A stretch of DNA of 64,000 bases from Alcaligenes faecalis (GCF_041521385.1 NZ_CP168006.1:744001-808000); one strand, 5' to 3'. Counted from the stretch's first letter, positions 20,024 to 29,510 are shown. A program made the numbers and translations. Notes: generated by a model from the sequence alone, not told the origin.

Positions 20024-20920
20024 ATGAAAGCAAGCGTCGCGATTGATGAGTTCATCGCCAGCCGAGACCACGGCGAGCACGAGCAACTTGCCCCGCACCA
20101 CTACATTCTGACGCTCTACGGTCTGTTCGCCCGCCCCACCGGCGTCATCATTCCGGTGGCCAGCGTGGTTCAACTACTGGCCGACCTGGGCGCTGAACCA
20201 TCCAGCGTGCGCTCCGCCATTTCCAGACTGAAGAAAAAAGGCGTACTGGTCAGCCAGCAAGCCGCCTCGGGCAAAGGCTATGCCTTGGCTGCCGAACTGG
20301 AACCGCATATGCAAGCCGGTGACGAGCGGATTTTCTCCTCGCCCTCCATGAATATTCGGGACCCCTGGCTGCTGGTGTCCTTCTCCGTCCCGGAAAGCGA
20401 ACGCCAACATCGCCACAAGATTCGTACGGGCTTGGCCCGCATGGGTTTTGGCACGGTGAATGCGGGCCTGTATATAGGCCCGGCGCGCTTGCAGGCGGAA
20501 GCTGTCGAGTACATACGCGAGCACCAGCTCTGGCCCTATATTGAGCTGTTCACCTGTGAACCCAGTGGCCTGAGCGATATTCAGGAAAAGATTTCCCGCT
20601 GGTGGAATTGGGACAAGCTGGCCAACGAGTACCAGTCCTTTTTGAACTCGTATCAGCACGACGTTGAAGTCTGGCAAACCGCTTTGCGTCAGGGCACGGG
20701 CGACCCTTTGGAAGCCTTCCGACTCTATATGCCCATGGTGACCCGCTGGCGCCGACTGCCCTTTCTGGATCCTGGCCTGGCACCCGAGCTATTGCCGGAC
20801 AACTGGGTCGGCAATACGGCCCGCAAACTGTTTGGTGACTTGCATCGACTGCTTAGTCCCTTGAGCTCGCAACACGTGCAGCAGGCCATTCCAAACTGGA
20901 AGGCCCGCGGCACGGAGTAA
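20024..20920 (+). CDS. PaaX-family transcriptional regulator
   Basis: The 298-residue product has an N-terminal winged helix (ILTLYGLFARPTGVIIPVAS and SSVRSAISRLKKKGVLVSQQ). A central cas2-like/PaaX domain (RDPWLLVSFSVPESERQHRH) and a C-terminal PaaX domain (FRLYMPMVTRWRRLPFLDPG and LPDNWVG) follow. PaaX repressors sense aryl-CoA esters, classically phenylacetyl-CoA. Here the effector is probably a pathway intermediate. The gene follows the Dabb gene on the same strand and converges on the esterase gene. Confidence 0.9.
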   Translation: MKASVAIDEFIASRDHGEHEQLAPHHYILTLYGLFARPTGVIIPVASVVQLLADLGAEPSSVRSAISRLKKKGVLVSQQAASGKGYALAAELEPHMQAGDERIFSSPSMNIRDPWLLVSFSVPESERQHRHKIRTGLARMGFGTVNAGLYIGPARLQAEAVEYIREHQLWPYIELFTCEPSGLSDIQEKISRWWNWDKLANEYQSFLNSYQHDVEVWQTALRQGTGDPLEAFRLYMPMVTRWRRLPFLDPGLAPELLPDNWVGNTARKLFGDLHRLLSPLSSQHVQQAIPNWKARGTE

Positions 20921-20934
20921 GCCCTCTCCTTTGG

Positions 20935-22269
20935 TTACGCCCCCACAAAGCGAGCGATGTCGCCCATCAAATCCTGGGCGACACGTTCAAACCGCTCCTG
21001 TGTCACCCCCTGCATCATGGGTGCATCCTGCCAGGCTTGGAGGTTGCCAAACTGAAACGGCAAATCAAAACAATGCCCGCTGAATACCGCTTCAAGCGGG
21101 CTTTGTTCCGTGAAGTCACTCCAAACCACAGAGTGCCCCGCTGCCGTCAAACTGGCCGCATACTGCGTGGGAAAACGCTGAAATTGCAACCAGGACGAGG
21201 CTGCCACCACTTGCTGATACGGCGTCAGGCCCGATTCCGCTCCCTGATACGCCCCATTTCGCAGCAGGCTGTCTGGTAAATCCTCTACAGGCCATACACT
21301 CAAAGCCTGATCGACCTGCTCTTGCGTCGCCTGCCGATGAAAAGGTACGTCAAAAAAGAACACCGAGGACTCTTGGGCTGTACAGCGCAGATACACCGCC
21401 TGCGCGTGGCAGGCTTGCGCCGCCCAGTCAGGATTCAATAAATCCGGCGGCGTCCCCGCACTGGCCACCGGCAAGAATGCTGAAGGAGCATGCGCCAAAC
21501 GCGGCGGCTCTTTGCCCAAGGCCATCATGCCGTGTTGCATCAAGGTATTCACGTCCGCCGTCAGCCACTGATCACCCAGGCTTTGTCGCACACGTTCCGT
21601 AGTTTTTCTTTGCTGCTCGGGCGACCACGGCGTGCGCGTTCCCATGCTGAGCAAAGCCACGCGATCAATCCAGCCTCGGGTGGACTCCAGTACGCTGAGC
21701 AAATGCGCGTACCAGCCACCTGCCGATTGCCCCATCAAGGTAATCTTGTCCGGGTCGCCACCAAAGGTATGGATGCGATCCTTCACCCACTGCAGCGCCA
21801 AGAGCAAATCGGCTGCCGGCAAAGGCAAGTCGTCCGCTTGTGCATCACCCAAGTGCCCCAAGGCGCCAAGGCGGTAGTTCACATTGACCACCACCATGCC
21901 TTGCGCTGCCAGGCGGGTGCCGTCATACCAATCCAAAGAAGCGCCGCCACTCATCCAGGCACCGCCGTGGATAAAGAACAGCACGGGCAGGCCTTGCGCT
22001 TGGGCGGGTGCCCACACATTCAGAAAATAAGCGTCTTCAGATTGCGGATTGGCACTGCCTGCGCCCATGACCGCAGCAAGGCGGCTGGGGCGCTGCGGAA
22101 ATACAGGCACCTGATCCAGCGATGTCGCTGCAACCCGACCCGTCGCCGCCCACGCCGCTTCAAAACGGCGCGTGCCTTGGGCGTAACGCAGGCCATACCA
22201 GGCCTGTACCTCTACGCCATCGGCACGACAATGGCGCGAGGGGGCATTGATCAGCAAGGTCGCCGCCAT
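20935..22269 (-). CDS. Type-B carboxylesterase
   Basis: The 444-residue alpha/beta hydrolase is of the carboxylesterase/para-nitrobenzyl-esterase family. The oxyanion loop is FFIHGGAWMSGG, the nucleophile elbow GQSAGG, and SEDAYFLNVWAP is the typical SEDCLxLNVxxP box with Cys replaced. The protein is shorter than the usual 490-550 residues. It is cytoplasmic, with no signal peptide. It starts 3 nt after the monooxygenase stop, so the two are translated together. It may hydrolyse an ester or lactone substrate or intermediate of the pathway. Confidence 0.88.
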   Translation of the reverse strand: MAATLLINAPSRHCRADGVEVQAWYGLRYAQGTRRFEAAWAATGRVAATSLDQVPVFPQRPSRLAAVMGAGSANPQSEDAYFLNVWAPAQAQGLPVLFFIHGGAWMSGGASLDWYDGTRLAAQGMVVVNVNYRLGALGHLGDAQADDLPLPAADLLLALQWVKDRIHTFGGDPDKITLMGQSAGGWYAHLLSVLESTRGWIDRVALLSMGTRTPWSPEQQRKTTERVRQSLGDQWLTADVNTLMQHGMMALGKEPPRLAHAPSAFLPVASAGTPPDLLNPDWAAQACHAQAVYLRCTAQESSVFFFDVPFHRQATQEQVDQALSVWPVEDLPDSLLRNGAYQGAESGLTPYQQVVAASSWLQFQRFPTQYAASLTAAGHSVVWSDFTEQSPLEAVFSGHCFDLPFQFGNLQAWQDAPMMQGVTQERFERVAQDLMGDIARFVGA

Positions 22270-22272
22270 GGC

Positions 22273-23508
22273 TTAGAGCTTGTTGGAAATATAAGGCGTA
22301 CCGGTCATGCCGTTGCCGTGCAGCTCGTATCCCATCGGCGCAGTAATCGAGGCATGGCGAGTACCTGTATTAATATCCCGCCACATGCGGCCCAGCAAAC
22401 TGTTTTCCGCAAAGGAGGCCGTGCCATGCAACCAGCACAGATTGTTCACCGCATCCACCAACTCATGTCCCGCATGGCCGATCCCGGCACGATGGCGGGC
22501 GCGCAGTTCCAAAGGCATGGGCACGGTGCCAGAAGCCGCAGCATCGATCTGCGCCGCCGCGCGTTCCAGCAATAAGCGGGCACCATCAATCTGAATACTG
22601 GCGGTTCCCAGGTTCTGCACAAACGCCCCCGAGTCCGACTGCTTCTTGTAATGGGTATAGGTAATGCCACGCTTGCCACTGACACCAGTCGTGAAATCCA
22701 CGGCGGCTTGCGCAGCCCCCAACGATGGCGCTTGAATGCAGGTGGACATGGTCAGGTGCGGCGTCAAACGACGACCAAACGTAGCCAAGGGATCTTGCTC
22801 TTGTACGTCGCCCATCAATTGCTGAAACGTAATCAGGCGCTCTTTGGGCACCCACAGGTCTTCAGCCACCATGGTGTTGGAGCCCGAACCGCGCATGCCG
22901 ATGGTGTACCAAGTATCCTGAATTTCAAACTCATCACGACGCATCAGCACAAAGCCCACGGTAGGCTCGACCAGCTCGCTTTCCTTGATGAACAGAATCC
23001 CCAGCGCCCAGTCCGAGTGATTGCTGTTCGAGGCAAAAGGCCACTTGCCCGTAATGCGCCAGCCATCACCATCCGGCGTTGCCGTACCTTGCGGCTGGGC
23101 AAAAATGGACGCGGCACGGATAGGGCCATCCACAAACACCTCGTCCAGCATGGTATCGCTAAAGCGGTTGGCCAACATGACCGAACCATTGGAGATCACC
23201 ACACACCAGGCTGCTGCCGGATCGTAATAGCCCACAGCACTGGCGCATTGCAAGAGCATTTCCGCCCCACCCTCGTAACCACCGTAGCGTTTCAAAGCGG
23301 AAATGCGCCAAGCCCCGGTGGACTCCAAAGCCTGAACCGCCTCATCCGACAACATGCGATTCCGGTCAGCCTGTGGGGCCAGTTCGCGTAGCAGCGGGCC
23401 GATTTCATGGATACGCGCCAGAATCTCCTCTGTCTCCTGCTGGGATGGGGCCTGGGCAACGGCGATCCGCTCACGCTCGGCGACCCATGTAGCTCCTGTG
23501 ATAGTCAT
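22273..23508 (-). CDS. Group D flavin-dependent monooxygenase (acyl-CoA dehydrogenase fold)
   Basis: This 411-residue protein has the acyl-CoA dehydrogenase fold used by two-component oxygenases such as HpaB-type C2 hydroxylases, HsaA and indole oxygenases. Visible blocks are GAWRISALKRYGGYEGG near the start, WRITGKWPFASNSNHSDWAL in the beta domain and WYTIGMRGSGSNTMVAEDLW. It lacks the catalytic Glu context of true acyl-CoA dehydrogenases as far as I can judge. AAGGAG precedes ATG 23508. It would hydroxylate an aromatic ring using reduced flavin from the reductase at 18780-19277. It leads the unit with the esterase. Confidence 0.82.
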   Translation of the reverse strand: MTITGATWVAERERIAVAQAPSQQETEEILARIHEIGPLLRELAPQADRNRMLSDEAVQALESTGAWRISALKRYGGYEGGAEMLLQCASAVGYYDPAAAWCVVISNGSVMLANRFSDTMLDEVFVDGPIRAASIFAQPQGTATPDGDGWRITGKWPFASNSNHSDWALGILFIKESELVEPTVGFVLMRRDEFEIQDTWYTIGMRGSGSNTMVAEDLWVPKERLITFQQLMGDVQEQDPLATFGRRLTPHLTMSTCIQAPSLGAAQAAVDFTTGVSGKRGITYTHYKKQSDSGAFVQNLGTASIQIDGARLLLERAAAQIDAAASGTVPMPLELRARHRAGIGHAGHELVDAVNNLCWLHGTASFAENSLLGRMWRDINTGTRHASITAPMGYELHGNGMTGTPYISNKL

Positions 23509-23740
23509 AACTGCTCCTTAGCATTATTTAATATGTCAAATTTATAGCTATCGTAAATTAATCGCAATACAAATAAGCATGGAAATCATAGAAACCGCTT
23601 GTTTTATTGGAATTATTCGGGTTTTCACCTATAAAAATCCATGACCCAATTTTATTATTAATTGCATAAAACTAACGATCAAACATAATTTGAGCATAAA
23701 AAAAGATGAGAGCAGACCAGCCCGCCAAAGCATGAGACGA
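23509..23740 (-). promoter_or_regulatory. AT-rich promoter region of the monooxygenase-esterase unit
   Basis: This gap of about 230 bp holds no gene. It is much richer in A+T than its surroundings and carries several short TTATT/AATAA-type stretches. One is CAATACAAATAAG (23565-23577), read on the minus strand CTTATTTGTATTG, which partly resembles the TTATTTGCAATAA repeats upstream of the flavin reductase. It is probably the regulated promoter. No sigma-70 hexamers stand out. Confidence 0.35.
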
Positions 23741-23772
23741 AAAAAAACCGCCGACCCGAAGGTCGGCGGTTT
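23741..23772 (-). terminator. Intrinsic terminator of icd
   Basis: AAACCGCCGACC and GGTCGGCGGTTT pair around CGAA. On the minus strand the stem is followed by a run of T (A-run 23741-23747 on the plus strand). Confidence 0.93.
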
Positions 23773-23808
23773 CTCATGTAGAAAACTGGCTTTAACAGCC
23801 TGTATTCA

Positions 23809-25065
23809 TTACATATTTTCGATCATGACATCGCCAAAGCCGGAGCAGGACACTTGAGTCGCGCCTTCCATCAGACGAGCAAAGTCATACGTCACTTTAC
23901 GCGAGGTGATGGATTTTTCCATGCTGGAGATGATCAGATCAGCCGCTTCGGTCCAGCCCATGTGACGCAGCATCATTTCAGCGGACAGGATCAGCGAACC
24001 GGGGTTCACGTAGTCCTTGCCAGCGTACTTGGGAGCGGTACCGTGGGTAGCTTCAAACATGGCCACGGAGTCGGACAGGTTGGCACCGGGAGCGATACCA
24101 ATACCACCAACTTGAGCAGCCAGAGCGTCGGAGATGTAGTCGCCGTTCAGGTTCAGTGTGGCGATAACGTCGTACTCGGCAGGACGCAGCAGAATCTGTT
24201 GCAGGAAGGCGTCAGCAATCGAATCCTTGACGATGATCTCGCGACCGGTCTTGGGATTCTTGAATTTGCACCATGGGCCGCCGTCGATCAATTCAGCGCC
24301 GAATTCTTTTTGAGCCAGTTCGTAAGCCCAATCACGGAAGCCACCTTCGGTGAACTTCATGATGTTGCCCTTGTGAACGATGGTCACGGAAGAACGATCG
24401 TTGTCGATGGCGTACTGGATGGCCTTGCGCACCAGACGCTCGGTACCTTCGCGGGAAACAGGTTTGACACCGATACCGGAGGTATTGGGGAAGCGGATCT
24501 TGTTCACGCCCAGGGTGTTTTGCAGGAAGTCGATCAGCTTCTTGGCGCTTTCGGACTCAGCAGCAAATTCGATACCGGCGTAAATGTCTTCGGAGTTCTC
24601 GCGGAAAATGACCATTTCGGTCTTTTCTGGCTCACGCACAGGCGAAGGAACACCCTTGAAGTAGCGCACTGGGCGCAGGCAGACGTACAGGTCCAGTTGC
24701 TGACGCAGGGCCACGTTCAGGGAACGGATGCCGCCGCCAACGGGAGTCGTCAGAGGGCCTTTGATGGACACGACGTAGTCTTTAACGGCATCCAGCGTTT
24801 CTTCTGGCAGCCAGACGTCGGAACCGTACACCTTGGTGGATTTTTCACCGGCGAACACTTCCATCCATTCGATCTTGCGCTTGCCGCCATACGCTTTGGC
24901 AACCGCAGCGTCGACCACTTTGATCATGACTGGCGAAATATCCACGCCCGTACCATCACCCTCGATGTAAGGAATAATGGGTTGATCGGGAACATTCAGG
25001 GAAAAATCCGCGTTAACTGTAATTTTCTGCCCCGACGCGGGGATCTTGATATGCTGATAGGACAT
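23809..25065 (-). CDS. icd: NADP-dependent isocitrate dehydrogenase
   Basis: This 418-residue TCA-cycle enzyme converts isocitrate to 2-oxoglutarate. The length and the Escherichia coli-type motifs identify the NADP form. [15 protein letters not shown] is at the start, [20 protein letters not shown] holds the substrate-binding Ser/Arg region, and [20 protein letters not shown] the metal-binding Asp residues. [16 protein letters not shown] contains the NADP-binding stretch. A short hairpin (CGGAACGC/GCGTTTCCG, 25107-25127) lies in its leader. It is monocistronic, with its own terminator. Confidence 0.97.
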   Translation of the reverse strand: MSYQHIKIPASGQKITVNADFSLNVPDQPIIPYIEGDGTGVDISPVMIKVVDAAVAKAYGGKRKIEWMEVFAGEKSTKVYGSDVWLPEETLDAVKDYVVSIKGPLTTPVGGGIRSLNVALRQQLDLYVCLRPVRYFKGVPSPVREPEKTEMVIFRENSEDIYAGIEFAAESESAKKLIDFLQNTLGVNKIRFPNTSGIGVKPVSREGTERLVRKAIQYAIDNDRSSVTIVHKGNIMKFTEGGFRDWAYELAQKEFGAELIDGGPWCKFKNPKTGREIIVKDSIADAFLQQILLRPAEYDVIATLNLNGDYISDALAAQVGGIGIAPGANLSDSVAMFEATHGTAPKYAGKDYVNPGSLILSAEMMLRHMGWTEAADLIISSMEKSITSRKVTYDFARLMEGATQVSCSGFGDVMIENM

Positions 25066-25332
25066 GGATGCTCCAGTTGTGCTCCAATATTAGGGATAGC
25101 TAAACACGGAACGCTTTTGCGTTTCCGAAGTCTTATATAAGAGTTTAACTTAATTCGCGCGTATTCAGGCACCTGTAAACTCAAAGCTTGCCAAAAATGC
25201 GTGCATTCTTGACAACTTATCCATTCTACACGGCCCTGATTGCGGCTGGCACCGGCCCCACACGCCCACCGTTTCCCGTAACATGCGCGCCAAAAATTCG
25301 CATTTTCTGACTATTTTTTTCTCGATTCCACC

Positions 25333-25761
25333 ATGTTCAACCCCTCACGCGAGCAGGTTCGCCAATTTTTCATTGAAGCTTGGGACAAGCACCAAAGTGG
25401 TCATCTGCTGACCGCTCTGGAAACGATGGCGGTGGATCTGGTGCAACAGCACCCTGAGTACCACGACGATTTGCGCAACACCGACGCCGTCAACCAGGAG
25501 TATTCAGTTGAGCAAGGCCGCAGCAATCCCTTTCTGCACCTGTCCATGCACTTGGCCATCAATGAACAGTTGTCCATTGATCAGCCCCCGGGCATCAAGG
25601 GCGCCTATCAGCGCCTGTTGAGCAAACATGACCCGCACGCCGCAGCGCACATCATCATGGAGGCGCTGGGCGAGGTGATCTGGGAGGCACAACGTCTGGG
25701 GACCCCACTGAACAACGAACGCTATATCGAATTGATTTTGCGCCACAGCACGCGTGACTAA
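25333..25761 (+). CDS. DUF1841 family protein
   Basis: The 142-residue product begins MFNPSREQVRQFFIEAWDKH and contains FLHLSMHLAINEQLSIDQPP and HIIMEALGEVIWEAQRLG. This is the conserved pattern of the DUF1841 family of beta- and gammaproteobacteria. His residues in LHLSMHLA and the Glu of IMEALGE may form a metal site, as in four-helix DinB-like proteins, but no function is established. It converges on the cytochrome genes with 17 bp between stops. Confidence 0.85.
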   Translation: MFNPSREQVRQFFIEAWDKHQSGHLLTALETMAVDLVQQHPEYHDDLRNTDAVNQEYSVEQGRSNPFLHLSMHLAINEQLSIDQPPGIKGAYQRLLSKHDPHAAAHIIMEALGEVIWEAQRLGTPLNNERYIELILRHSTRD

Positions 25762-25778
25762 ACAAGCCGCAGGCTGCT

Positions 25779-26147
25779 TTACTTTCTATGGCTCAAAGGG
25801 CCGGGCTGACGCGACAGCCATACGGAAATACTGTCAATATCCGCCTGGCTCATGGTGTTGGCCATCGCGCCCATAATCGCATTCTTGCGAATATTGGACG
25901 TTGCCGGCGCCCCAGCCTGCCCACGTTTATACGCCATCAGGGCCTGACGCAAATAATCCGCATGCTGGCCAGCCAGAATCGGATACTCCGGATTCAAAGG
26001 CGTTTTCGCATCCTCGCCATGACAGGATGCGCAATTCAGAGTCTTCCAGGCTTCCCCGCCTGCCTTGACCAGATCGTCGGCAGCCCTTGCCTGAGCGCCC
26101 ACTGCAACCATCAGTCCCATTGCCACCAGCAAGATTGTTTTTCTCAT
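25779..26147 (-). CDS. Small periplasmic cytochrome c
   Basis: The 122-residue product has a signal peptide (MRKTILLVAMGLMVAVGAQA, then RAA) and one class I haem c site, CASCHGED. The distal Met is probably in a later MGAMANTMSQ stretch, and PILAGQHADYLRQALMAYKR is typical of cytochrome c4/c553-like domains. GGGAGG upstream sets the start at ATG 26147. It is an electron carrier to terminal oxidases or reductases. A second cytochrome lies 16 bp upstream, and the pair may act as the two halves of a split c4-type carrier. Confidence 0.88.
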   Translation of the reverse strand: MRKTILLVAMGLMVAVGAQARAADDLVKAGGEAWKTLNCASCHGEDAKTPLNPEYPILAGQHADYLRQALMAYKRGQAGAPATSNIRKNAIMGAMANTMSQADIDSISVWLSRQPGPLSHRK

Positions 26148-26163
26148 ACGTGCCTCCCCGTCC

Positions 26164-26520
26164 TCAAGGTTTGTTGCCCGCGTAGTACGCGGCAATGTCC
26201 GCCATGTCCTGTTCGGACAAGCTCAGCGCAATGGCTTGCATGGTGGGGAAGGTTCGAGCGCCGCTGGCATACTCCTTGAGGGCTGCCTCTATATAAGCGG
26301 CGCCCTGCCCGGCAATCATGGGAACGTGATAGACCTCGGGAAAGCTGGCCTTGTAACCGGGCAAGCCATGACAGCCTATACACATGGAGATCTTGTCGCG
26401 CGCCGCCTCGGGATTGGCCTTGATCGGCTCGGAGTCTTGCGCCTGGGCTGCCCAGGGCAGACAGGAGCTGGAGGCCAGAAGAAAGAAAGAGACATACCGC
26501 TTCATTTGCAACTTCATCAT
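26164..26520 (-). CDS. Small periplasmic cytochrome c, paralogue of its neighbour
   Basis: The 118-residue product has a signal peptide (SFFLLASSSCLPWAAQAQ) and one haem site, CIGCHGLPG. PMIAGQGAAYIEAALKEYAS and a probable distal Met in FPTMQAIALSLSEQDMADIA resemble the N-terminal half of cytochrome c4. The start could be Met1 (26520) or Met6. It is co-transcribed with the next cytochrome gene, from which it is separated by 16 bp. Confidence 0.87.
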   Translation of the reverse strand: MMKLQMKRYVSFFLLASSSCLPWAAQAQDSEPIKANPEAARDKISMCIGCHGLPGYKASFPEVYHVPMIAGQGAAYIEAALKEYASGARTFPTMQAIALSLSEQDMADIAAYYAGNKP

Positions 26521-26737
26521 CGCTATTCGCTTTGTCGTGGAGTTGAAAACGGTCCGGGTCAGGCTCTGCGTCTATTGCAGCAAAAGGTGAATCAACGCGA
26601 CACCTGGCTCTGTGATGCTGACCGACGAGTACTGAGTCGATTGTATGATAATTGCCAAGGATGACTGATACTAGTATTTATACCCGAGTTTCTATTCTTG
26701 ACAGATCAACATTTTAAGTACAAGTTTGAGCCGATTT

Positions 26738-27595
26738 ATGACTACTACGACCCGTTTTGAAGGCACCGACCAGTACGTTGCCACCGATGATTTGAAGCTG
26801 GCCGTCAACGCCGCTTTGACGCTGCAACGCCCTTTGCTGATCAAAGGCGAGCCGGGAACCGGCAAGACACTGCTGGCCCTGGAAGTGGCCCGCGCCCTGG
26901 GACGCCCCCTGCTGCAATGGCACATCAAGTCCACCACCAAGGCGCATCAGGGCCTGTATGAGTATGATGCTGTCTCGCGTCTGCGTGACTCCCAACTGGG
27001 CGATGAAAAAGTCCGCGATATCGGCAACTACATTGTGCAGGGCACCTTGTGGCAAGCCTTTGAATCCGAAGAGCCTACCGTCGTTCTGATCGACGAAATC
27101 GACAAGGCGGATATCGAGTTCCCCAATGACTTGCTGCAGGAACTGGACCGCATGGAGTTTCATGTCTATGAGACTCGCCAAACCGTCAAGGCGCGTCACC
27201 GCCCCTTGATCATCATCACGTCCAATAACGAGAAAGACCTGCCCGACGCCTTCTTGCGCCGCTGCTTCTTTCACTACATCCGCTTCCCCGAGCGCGAAAC
27301 CATGGAGCAGATTGTGGCGGTACACTACCCCAATCTGCGCAGCGACATTCTGTCCAGCGCCCTGGATACCTTCTTTGCCCTGCGCGATGTCCCTGGCCTG
27401 AAGAAAAAACCTTCCACCTCGGAGTTTCTGGACTGGCTGCGTCTGCTGCTGGCCAACGACATTCCTGCCGATGCCCTGCACGAGCTGGATGAGGGCTTAC
27501 CCCCCATGGCCGGTGCCTTGTTGAAAAACGAACAGGACTTGTCCTTGATGCAGCGTCTGGCTGCCATGAGCCAACGCAGCCAGCGCCGGAGCTGA
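26738..27595 (+). CDS. MoxR-type AAA+ ATPase
   Basis: This 285-residue AAA+ protein has Walker A GEPGTGKTLLALEVA, Walker B VLIDEIDKADIEFPNDLLQE and sensor ITSNNEKDLPDAFLRRC. It belongs to the MoxR group that works with VWA-domain partners in maturation of metalloenzymes or complexes, like CoxD with CoxE. I chose ATG 26738 over the TTG 26726 upstream. A GNAT gene follows 1 bp after its stop, and a VWA gene comes after that, so the three form an operon. Confidence 0.9.
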   Translation: MTTTTRFEGTDQYVATDDLKLAVNAALTLQRPLLIKGEPGTGKTLLALEVARALGRPLLQWHIKSTTKAHQGLYEYDAVSRLRDSQLGDEKVRDIGNYIVQGTLWQAFESEEPTVVLIDEIDKADIEFPNDLLQELDRMEFHVYETRQTVKARHRPLIIITSNNEKDLPDAFLRRCFFHYIRFPERETMEQIVAVHYPNLRSDILSSALDTFFALRDVPGLKKKPSTSEFLDWLRLLLANDIPADALHELDEGLPPMAGALLKNEQDLSLMQRLAAMSQRSQRRS

Positions 27596-27596
27596 T

Positions 27597-28217
27597 ATGC
27601 AAACAAACGCTTTCTCCCAGCCATTGGCTCCTCTGACGCTAGAAGGATGGGGCGTGCGTCTGGAACCCTTGCAGTTGGCGCATGTTGCCCTGCTGGAAGC
27701 GGCCGCTGCCGATGGCGAACTTTGGAATATACGTGTGACCAGCGTACCCGCCCCCGGCCAGGCCCAGGACTATGTAAAAAAGGCGCTGGACGGCCTGGAG
27801 CAAGGCCATATGCTGCCCTTTCTGGTGCGGGACCTGACAACAGGCCAAGCTGTCGGCACCACGCGCTATCACGACATTGTTGCGCCAGTGGCCCGCTTGG
27901 AAATCGGCTACACCTGGTACGCACGCAGCGCCCAGCGCAGCCACGTCAATACCGCGGCCAAGCTGCTCCTGCTACAACATGCGTTCGAGACCTTGGGAGC
28001 CGGCGTCGTAGGCTGGCGTACTGACCACCTGAACTTCAAATCCCAGCAAGCCATCACCCGCCTGGGCGCACGTTTTGACGGGCGGGTTCGCCACCATGCC
28101 GTGCGCCGTGACGGGACAATACGCGACACGATGTTCTACAGCCTGATGGCAGGCGAGTGGCCCGACACCCGCGCCCACTTGCTGGATACATTAAGGCAGC
28201 ACGGCCATGTTGCTTGA
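27597..28217 (+). CDS. GNAT-family N-acetyltransferase (RimJ/RimL type)
   Basis: This 206-residue protein has the GNAT fold. It starts with LTLEGWGVRLEPLQLAHVALL and has a central RLEIGYTWYARSAQRSHVNT region and an acetyl-CoA-binding loop around NTAAKLLLLQHAFE. WRTDHLNFKSQQAITRLGAR is typical of the RimJ/RimL group, which acetylates protein N-termini or small molecules. It sits between the MoxR and VWA genes, overlapping the latter by 11 bp, so it is translated with them. Its target is unknown. Confidence 0.85.
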   Translation: MQTNAFSQPLAPLTLEGWGVRLEPLQLAHVALLEAAAADGELWNIRVTSVPAPGQAQDYVKKALDGLEQGHMLPFLVRDLTTGQAVGTTRYHDIVAPVARLEIGYTWYARSAQRSHVNTAAKLLLLQHAFETLGAGVVGWRTDHLNFKSQQAITRLGARFDGRVRHHAVRRDGTIRDTMFYSLMAGEWPDTRAHLLDTLRQHGHVA

Positions 28218-29379
28218 TTTCTTCTACCACCTGCGCGAACGTGGCCTGCCGGTTTCCATCCAGGAACACCTGACACTGCTGGATGCCCTGTGCAAAGGCA
28301 TCATGCCGCCCACACTGGACGATTTCTATCATCTGTCCAGACTGGTCTTGATCAAAGACGAAACCTTGTACGACCGCTTTGACCTGGCCTTTGGCGAGTT
28401 CTATCAGCCACAGCTTGAAGCACTGGCCAAGGACAAGACCCTGCCCGAAGACTGGCTACGCAAAACCCTGACGCGTAACCTGACCCCGGAACAGAAAGCC
28501 GCACTGGAAAAGCATGGTCTGGAAAAACTGCTGGAAATGTTCAAGGAGCGTCTGAAAGAGCAGCAAGGACGGCATGCAGGCGGTAGCAAGTGGATCGGCA
28601 CCGGCGGCTCATCCCCATTTGGACATGGTGGCTATCATCCCGAAGGTATCCGTATCGGCGGCCCTTCTGCGGGGAACCGTACGGCCATCAAGGTTTGGGA
28701 AAAGCGCGAGTTCGTGGACTACGATGACCAGCAGGAACTGGGCACACGCAACTTCAAGATGGCATTACGACGCCTGCGCCGTTTTGCCCGCCAAGGCGCC
28801 CCCACCGAACTGGATCTGGACAGCACCATACGCGAGACGGCTCGCAACGCGGGCATGCTGGACCTGCACATGCAGGCCGAGCGACAAAACCGCGTCAATG
28901 TGCTGATGCTGCTGGATATAGGCGGCAGCATGGATGACCACATTGCCCAGGTCGAATCCCTGTTCTCGGCGGCACGTTCCGAATTCAAACACCTGGAGGC
29001 CTACTACTTCCATAACTGTGTGTATGAATCGGTATGGCGGCACAACTCACGCCGCCAAAGCGAGAGACTGGAAACCTGGGATTTGCTGCGCAAGTACAAC
29101 GAGGACTGGCGCATCATTATTGTGGGCGATGCCACCATGAGTCCTTACGAGATCATGGCTCCAGGAGGTTCTGTCGAACACTACAACAAGGAAACCGGCG
29201 CGGCCTGGCTACAACGGCTCAATGACCACTGGCCCCGCATCGCCTGGCTCAACCCCGAGCCGCAGGCTTACTGGCCCTACCGCCAATCCATCGCCATCAT
29301 CCAGAACCTGATGTCCGACCATATGTACCCGGTTACCAGCGCAGGGCTGGAAGAGGCGATGCGGTACTTGTCGCGCTAA
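28207..29379 (+). CDS. VWA domain protein (CoxE/YeaD-like partner of MoxR)
   Basis: The 390-residue product has a basic helical N-terminal half and a C-terminal von Willebrand A domain. The metal-ion-dependent adhesion site appears as MLLDIGGSMDDHIAQ, where the middle residue of the usual D-x-S-x-S is Gly. WRIIIVGDATMSPYEI carries the later acidic residue. CoxE-type proteins act with MoxR/CoxD ATPases to insert metals or assemble enzymes. The target enzyme is not in the window. ATG 28207 overlaps the GNAT gene. Confidence 0.87.
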   Translation: MLLDFFYHLRERGLPVSIQEHLTLLDALCKGIMPPTLDDFYHLSRLVLIKDETLYDRFDLAFGEFYQPQLEALAKDKTLPEDWLRKTLTRNLTPEQKAALEKHGLEKLLEMFKERLKEQQGRHAGGSKWIGTGGSSPFGHGGYHPEGIRIGGPSAGNRTAIKVWEKREFVDYDDQQELGTRNFKMALRRLRRFARQGAPTELDLDSTIRETARNAGMLDLHMQAERQNRVNVLMLLDIGGSMDDHIAQVESLFSAARSEFKHLEAYYFHNCVYESVWRHNSRRQSERLETWDLLRKYNEDWRIIIVGDATMSPYEIMAPGGSVEHYNKETGAAWLQRLNDHWPRIAWLNPEPQAYWPYRQSIAIIQNLMSDHMYPVTSAGLEEAMRYLSR

Positions 29380-29474
29380 GCAGCCACCTTTTGCTTGGCG
29401 ATGGGGCTAGAAGTCAACATCCGGCCACCACGAAGGACAAATGCACAAGGTCAGCCAAGTCCCCCTTCCGACAT

Positions 29475-29510
29475 AAAAAAACCCGCACAGTCGCAAGACT
29501 GCTGCGGGTT
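29475..29510 (-). terminator. Intrinsic terminator of the DUF2968 gene
   Basis: AACCCGCA-CAGTC and GACTG-C-TGCGGGTT pair around GCAA. On the minus strand a run of T follows. It also lies downstream of the VWA gene and may serve both units. Confidence 0.88.
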
